Origin: an uncultured Desulfatiglans sp. | GTDB taxonomy: Bacteria > Desulfobacterota > DSM-4660 > Desulfatiglandales > Desulfatiglandaceae | Direction of reading: 5' to 3' | Length of the DNA stretch: 64,000 nucleotides | Assembly: GCA_900498135.1 (NCBI GenBank) | Contig: LR026961.1 | Coordinates: 707,518 to 771,517 of the forward strand | Shown: piece after piece, positions 61,598-64,000 of the stretch | Layout: each line of letters starts with the position of its first letter | Numbering within the stretch: position 1 is the first letter of the stretch | Program-made: the position numbers and the translations under genes | Notes under the pieces: model-generated | Databases searched by the model: none | Told to the model about the DNA's origin: nothing | Seen by the model: only the letters and a program-made list of their open reading frames with translations

Positions 61598-62280
61598 CAC
61601 AAGCGATGCGTGCGATTTTGGCGGACGCCAGGCAGTGGGGCTGGGTCCTCGAACCTGAAGCCAAGCGCCTCTTTGCCCTCTGGGGGCTGCCGGTCCCGAA
61701 GTTCACCTGGGCGCGCGACATCGGCGAAGCCCTCCGCTTCGCCGAAGAGATCGGCTACCCCGTCGCCGCGAAGGTAGTCTCGCCCGAGGTCGTCCACAAA
61801 TCGGAAGTCAAAGGCGTCGTGGCAGGGATCGGCGGCCGCGAAAAACTGGAAGAGGTCTTCACACGATTCCGGGCGCTGCCGGGTTTTGAAGGCGTGCTCG
61901 TGGAGGAGATGGCGGAAGGGCTCGAGCTGATTGTCGGCGCAAAGATCGACCACCAGTTCGGCCCCGTGATCCTTTTCGGGATCGGCGGCACCGGCGTCGA
62001 GATATACAAGGATTCGGTCCTGCGGATGGCGCCCCTCAAAGAAAAAGATGTCGACGCGATGCTGACCGGCCTCCAGGCGCGGCCCCTCCTGGAAGGATAC
62101 CGCGGCCGGGACCCGGTCGACCGGCAAGGCCTGACCCGTTTCCTGCTGGACTTCTCCCGGCTGGTCATGACGCTCGAAGAGCGGATCACCTCGATCGACA
62201 TCAACCCGCTCTTCTGCTCGAGCAAGGGGTGCATCGCCGCGGATGCCCGCATCATGCTCCCGTCCTTCGAGAGCGCATGA
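61591..62280 (+). CDS. NDP-forming acyl-CoA synthetase, beta (ATP-grasp) subunit
   Basis: The 229-residue subunit is the ATP-grasp part: LEPEAKRLFALWGLPVPKF, IGYPVAAKVVSPEVVHKSE, FGPVILFGIGGTGVEIYKD and SIDINPLFCSSKGC. It completes the alpha subunit before it. Elsewhere in the window (35396-37549) the same functions sit in one fused polypeptide, so two different architectures of the enzyme coexist. The ATG at 61591 has GGAGGT upstream. Confidence 0.9.
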   Translation: MLTQAMRAILADARQWGWVLEPEAKRLFALWGLPVPKFTWARDIGEALRFAEEIGYPVAAKVVSPEVVHKSEVKGVVAGIGGREKLEEVFTRFRALPGFEGVLVEEMAEGLELIVGAKIDHQFGPVILFGIGGTGVEIYKDSVLRMAPLKEKDVDAMLTGLQARPLLEGYRGRDPVDRQGLTRFLLDFSRLVMTLEERITSIDINPLFCSSKGCIAADARIMLPSFESA

Positions 62281-62313
62281 AAGAGGCCAGGGGCCCGCGG
62301 CGGCATCCCGGTT

Positions 62314-63189
62314 TCAGCGGGACACCCAGAGCGTCAAGCCTTCCAGCTCCCGGAAGAGGCCCCAGCTCACCGACCCCATGAAAATCTTCTGGAGGAACCC
62401 CTGGCCCGCACCGGTACGGCCCACGGCGACGACGGCATAGCGGCCCTCCTCCGCCTCCTTCTTGATCGTCTTGATGACATTACTCCCTTTGAGGACCAGA
62501 TTCCTCACCCGCTCCTCCGGCACACCGTTTGCGAGGAGGGTGTCACGGGATTTGGCCAGCACCGCCTCCGGCTCCCTTCCTTCCGCGCTTTTTCCCGTAT
62601 CCACCATCAGGAGGGTCACATCGTGGCCCGGCTCATCCCGCAGCATGAAGCCCACGTGGTCCACGATCCTCAAGGACTCGTCAGAACCGTCGACGCAGAC
62701 CAGGACGTTGCGCCGCTCCAGATCGTGCTGCCGGCACATCCAGATGGGAAAGGTGAACTCCTGCTCCAGGATCCCCTTCGTCACACTCTCCTCGAAGGCC
62801 TCTTCGATCCAGGACAAGCCCCTGCGGCCGAGGACCACAGCGTCATAGAGTCCCATGTGGGCCTCCTGGACGATGTCCATCACCTTGGAGTAGCGGCGGG
62901 CCAGGAGCTTGGATTCCAACTGCTCGTCCTTGAAACCGTGGGCGCGCAGCTCGGCGCGGCCCGATTCCAGTGCGCGGCGCCCCTTTTTCTCATACTGCCG
63001 GGCCTGTTCCTGCTGCTGGGCGACGGTTTCGTGCGAACGCTCGTTTTCCCAGAGCTGCGGGGGCTTCGGCGTCGTATAGAAGAGAGTGATCTTCATCCCC
63101 TCCTTGTTGCTGAAGAAGTGCCCTACGAAGCGCGCCCCGTACAACGCCCTCTTGTCCTCACTGACCGCTACGAGCAGATGCTTTTCCAC
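62314..63189 (-). CDS. Universal stress protein, tandem UspA domains
   Basis: The 291-residue protein has two UspA-like halves. The second ends in AVVAVGRTGAGQGFLQKIFM-GSVS, the Gly-rich ATP-binding pattern G-x2-G-x9-GS, preceded by VLVCVDGSDESLRIVDHV. The first half (LLVAVSEDKRALYGARFVG, DAVVLGRRGLSWIEEAFEES) retains the fold but a weaker nucleotide motif. Such proteins bind ATP and support survival under stress. It converges with the synthetase beta gene at a distance of 33 bases. Confidence 0.9.
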   Translation of the reverse strand: MEKHLLVAVSEDKRALYGARFVGHFFSNKEGMKITLFYTTPKPPQLWENERSHETVAQQQEQARQYEKKGRRALESGRAELRAHGFKDEQLESKLLARRYSKVMDIVQEAHMGLYDAVVLGRRGLSWIEEAFEESVTKGILEQEFTFPIWMCRQHDLERRNVLVCVDGSDESLRIVDHVGFMLRDEPGHDVTLLMVDTGKSAEGREPEAVLAKSRDTLLANGVPEERVRNLVLKGSNVIKTIKKEAEEGRYAVVAVGRTGAGQGFLQKIFMGSVSWGLFRELEGLTLWVSR

Positions 63190-63662
63190 CAGACCCTCCT
63201 TTTCTCATTGGAATTGAACAGCATGCCAATCCTGCCACAGGTAAACGATTGCCCGTGAAGTGCGTCTTTCGATACGAAAATGCATCGTAACCGGCCCGGG
63301 CATCGGGAAACCGGGCTTTGCGGGCAGGCGGCCCTTGGGAACCCGCCAGGGCGAATGGATAAAACAGCGCCGGTGTCGGGCAGAGCGGGAACCGTTCCAG
63401 AGCACCAGCTCCAAGGAGATAACCCGTTTGAAGAAAAAAGCATTTTTGGATTATCGTTTTTTATATTAACCCAAGGCTGCTCTCAGCACAAAGCTTTCCT
63501 GAACAGGCCTCGAAGAGCGTTCATCAGAAACGTCGATTTCAGGCCGGGGCTTCCCTCGCCTGATCTTTTTTTCTGGATTTATTGACGGACTTCGGCATAA
63601 TGGATCGCTTACGATGAAAGGATCCACCCTGTGAACTGGGACCCCTGCAGCGAGGTCGTCTC

Positions 63663-63699
63663 CATCCGGAAATGATTTTCCGGTAGAACTCAGTTTCCA
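63663..63699. repeat. Dispersed element, left end only (copy D)
   Basis: CATCCGGAAAT (63663-63673) is followed by TAGAACTCAGTTTCC, close to TAGAACCCAGTTTCC in copy A (14780-14794). No right end follows within the window. Confidence 0.65.
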
Positions 63700-63820
63700 C
63701 CAAGCCGCAGCGCACGGGTCGAATGACATGGCGATCCTTTTTCATCTCCATTCAGCAGAGACGCAACACAGAGGAGCGCCTTCGAATTCCCATCGAAGAC
63801 GCCGACTCTCGCCGCAAGCG

Positions 63821-63858
63821 GCGGACATCCGCGCTGCGGCTGCAGGGGGGATGTCCGC
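63821..63858. repeat. Perfect 10-bp inverted repeat
   Basis: GCGGACATCC (63821-63830) and GGATGTCCGC (63849-63858) form a perfect stem with an 18-base GC-rich loop. No T-run follows on either strand, so it is not an obvious terminator. Confidence 0.6.
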
Positions 63859-64000
63859 ATCGAGCCTGTTGCATCAGGCGGCAGCGGCCGGCCCCCGCAA
63901 GGAGCGCGGCGCCCCCGGAGAAAGGGAGCGAGCCTGGACACGCGCAGCCCTGGTCGGCTGGTGCGAGATCCTACTCTCTGGATGGAACGGCTTCAGTTGA

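Larger units (their letters stand above)
63190..64000. other. Terminal 811 bp without a supported gene
   Basis: I found no convincing coding region. The stretch contains the left end of the dispersed element (63663-63699) and an inverted repeat GCGGACATCC / GGATGTCCGC (63821-63830 and 63849-63858). Frames here have no ribosome site or family pattern. Confidence 0.6.

Noticed and set aside
63728-64000. Open frame running off the right edge
   Set aside because: Ala/Arg-rich, contains the inverted repeat at 63821-63858 and shows no motif; it is probably chance.
1-64000. CRISPR arrays, tRNA genes and riboswitches
   Set aside because: I looked for short regularly spaced repeats and for cloverleaf-type sequences and found none I could support. 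A tRNA or covariance search would be needed to exclude them fully.

Overview
The window looks like a chromosomal segment of a GC-rich Gram-negative anaerobe, most likely a Desulfobacterota (former Deltaproteobacteria) sulfate reducer or syntroph. This rests on gene content: a full Tol-Pal system, NDP-forming acyl-CoA synthetases, KamA-type radical SAM, MoeA fused to a periplasmic-binding-like domain, stacked beta-oxidation genes with a Liv-type transporter, and a lexA-imuB-dnaE2 cassette. No taxonomic marker beyond the first 30 bases of a 16S gene is present, so the assignment is inference.

Layout. 1-220: 5' end of a leftward rRNA operon with tandem promoters and a boxA. 234-14492 (all minus): a DegT aminotransferase, a YibQ-type deacetylase, CtpA, EnvC, FtsX, FtsE, a TolC-like protein, CpoB, Pal, TolB, TolA, TolR and TolQ, which together form a cell-envelope and division block. 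14937-20623 (minus): a molybdenum-cofactor block (mobB, moaA, a VOC protein, a stand-alone ModE-type HTH, moeA-PBP fusion, moeA) with a ModE-like operator upstream. 20999-23030 (plus): a tight trio of an unknown His/Cys-rich protein, a GNAT and an AcuA-like acetyltransferase. 23085-28636 (minus): a small transporter and the lexA-imuB-dnaE2 mutagenesis cassette. 29142-33358: nicotinate phosphoribosyltransferase, followed by an AT-richer four-lipoprotein cassette (CsgG, small lipoprotein, DUF4810, DUF799) bracketed by a 148-bp duplication of the 3' end of that gene. 33366-42873 (minus): KamA-family enzyme, fused NDP-forming acyl-CoA synthetase, enoyl-CoA hydratase, SF1 helicase, MFS carrier. 43623-45470: a Cache-HAMP-SpoIIE phosphatase. 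45638-59576 (plus): an acid-degradation cluster (acyl-CoA dehydrogenase, thiolase, LivKHMGF-type ABC transporter, TetR regulator, 3-hydroxyacyl-CoA dehydrogenase, a collapsed acyl-CoA synthetase remnant, a divergent dehydrogenase, an acyl-CoA synthetase, a carboxyltransferase). 59609-63189: an apparently frameshifted Hsp20, a split NDP-forming acyl-CoA synthetase, and a universal stress protein. The last 0.8 kb shows no convincing gene.

How the parts may work together. The plus-strand cluster can import an organic acid, activate it, oxidise it and cleave it thiolytically. A TetR protein in the cluster probably acts on a 22-bp palindrome over the promoter at 45541. Three acyl-CoA ligases plus an AcuA-type acetyltransferase suggest tight control of acyl-CoA formation. 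Dispersed hairpin elements ending in CATCCGGAAAT / ATTTCCGGATG sit in several intergenic gaps and look like a MITE- or REP-like family.

The strongest candidates for something new are the lipoprotein cassette inserted at the 3' end of the nicotinate phosphoribosyltransferase gene with all-synonymous divergence between the flanking duplicates, the dispersed hairpin element, and the unknown-GNAT-AcuA trio. All calls were made by reading the sequence and no database search was run.
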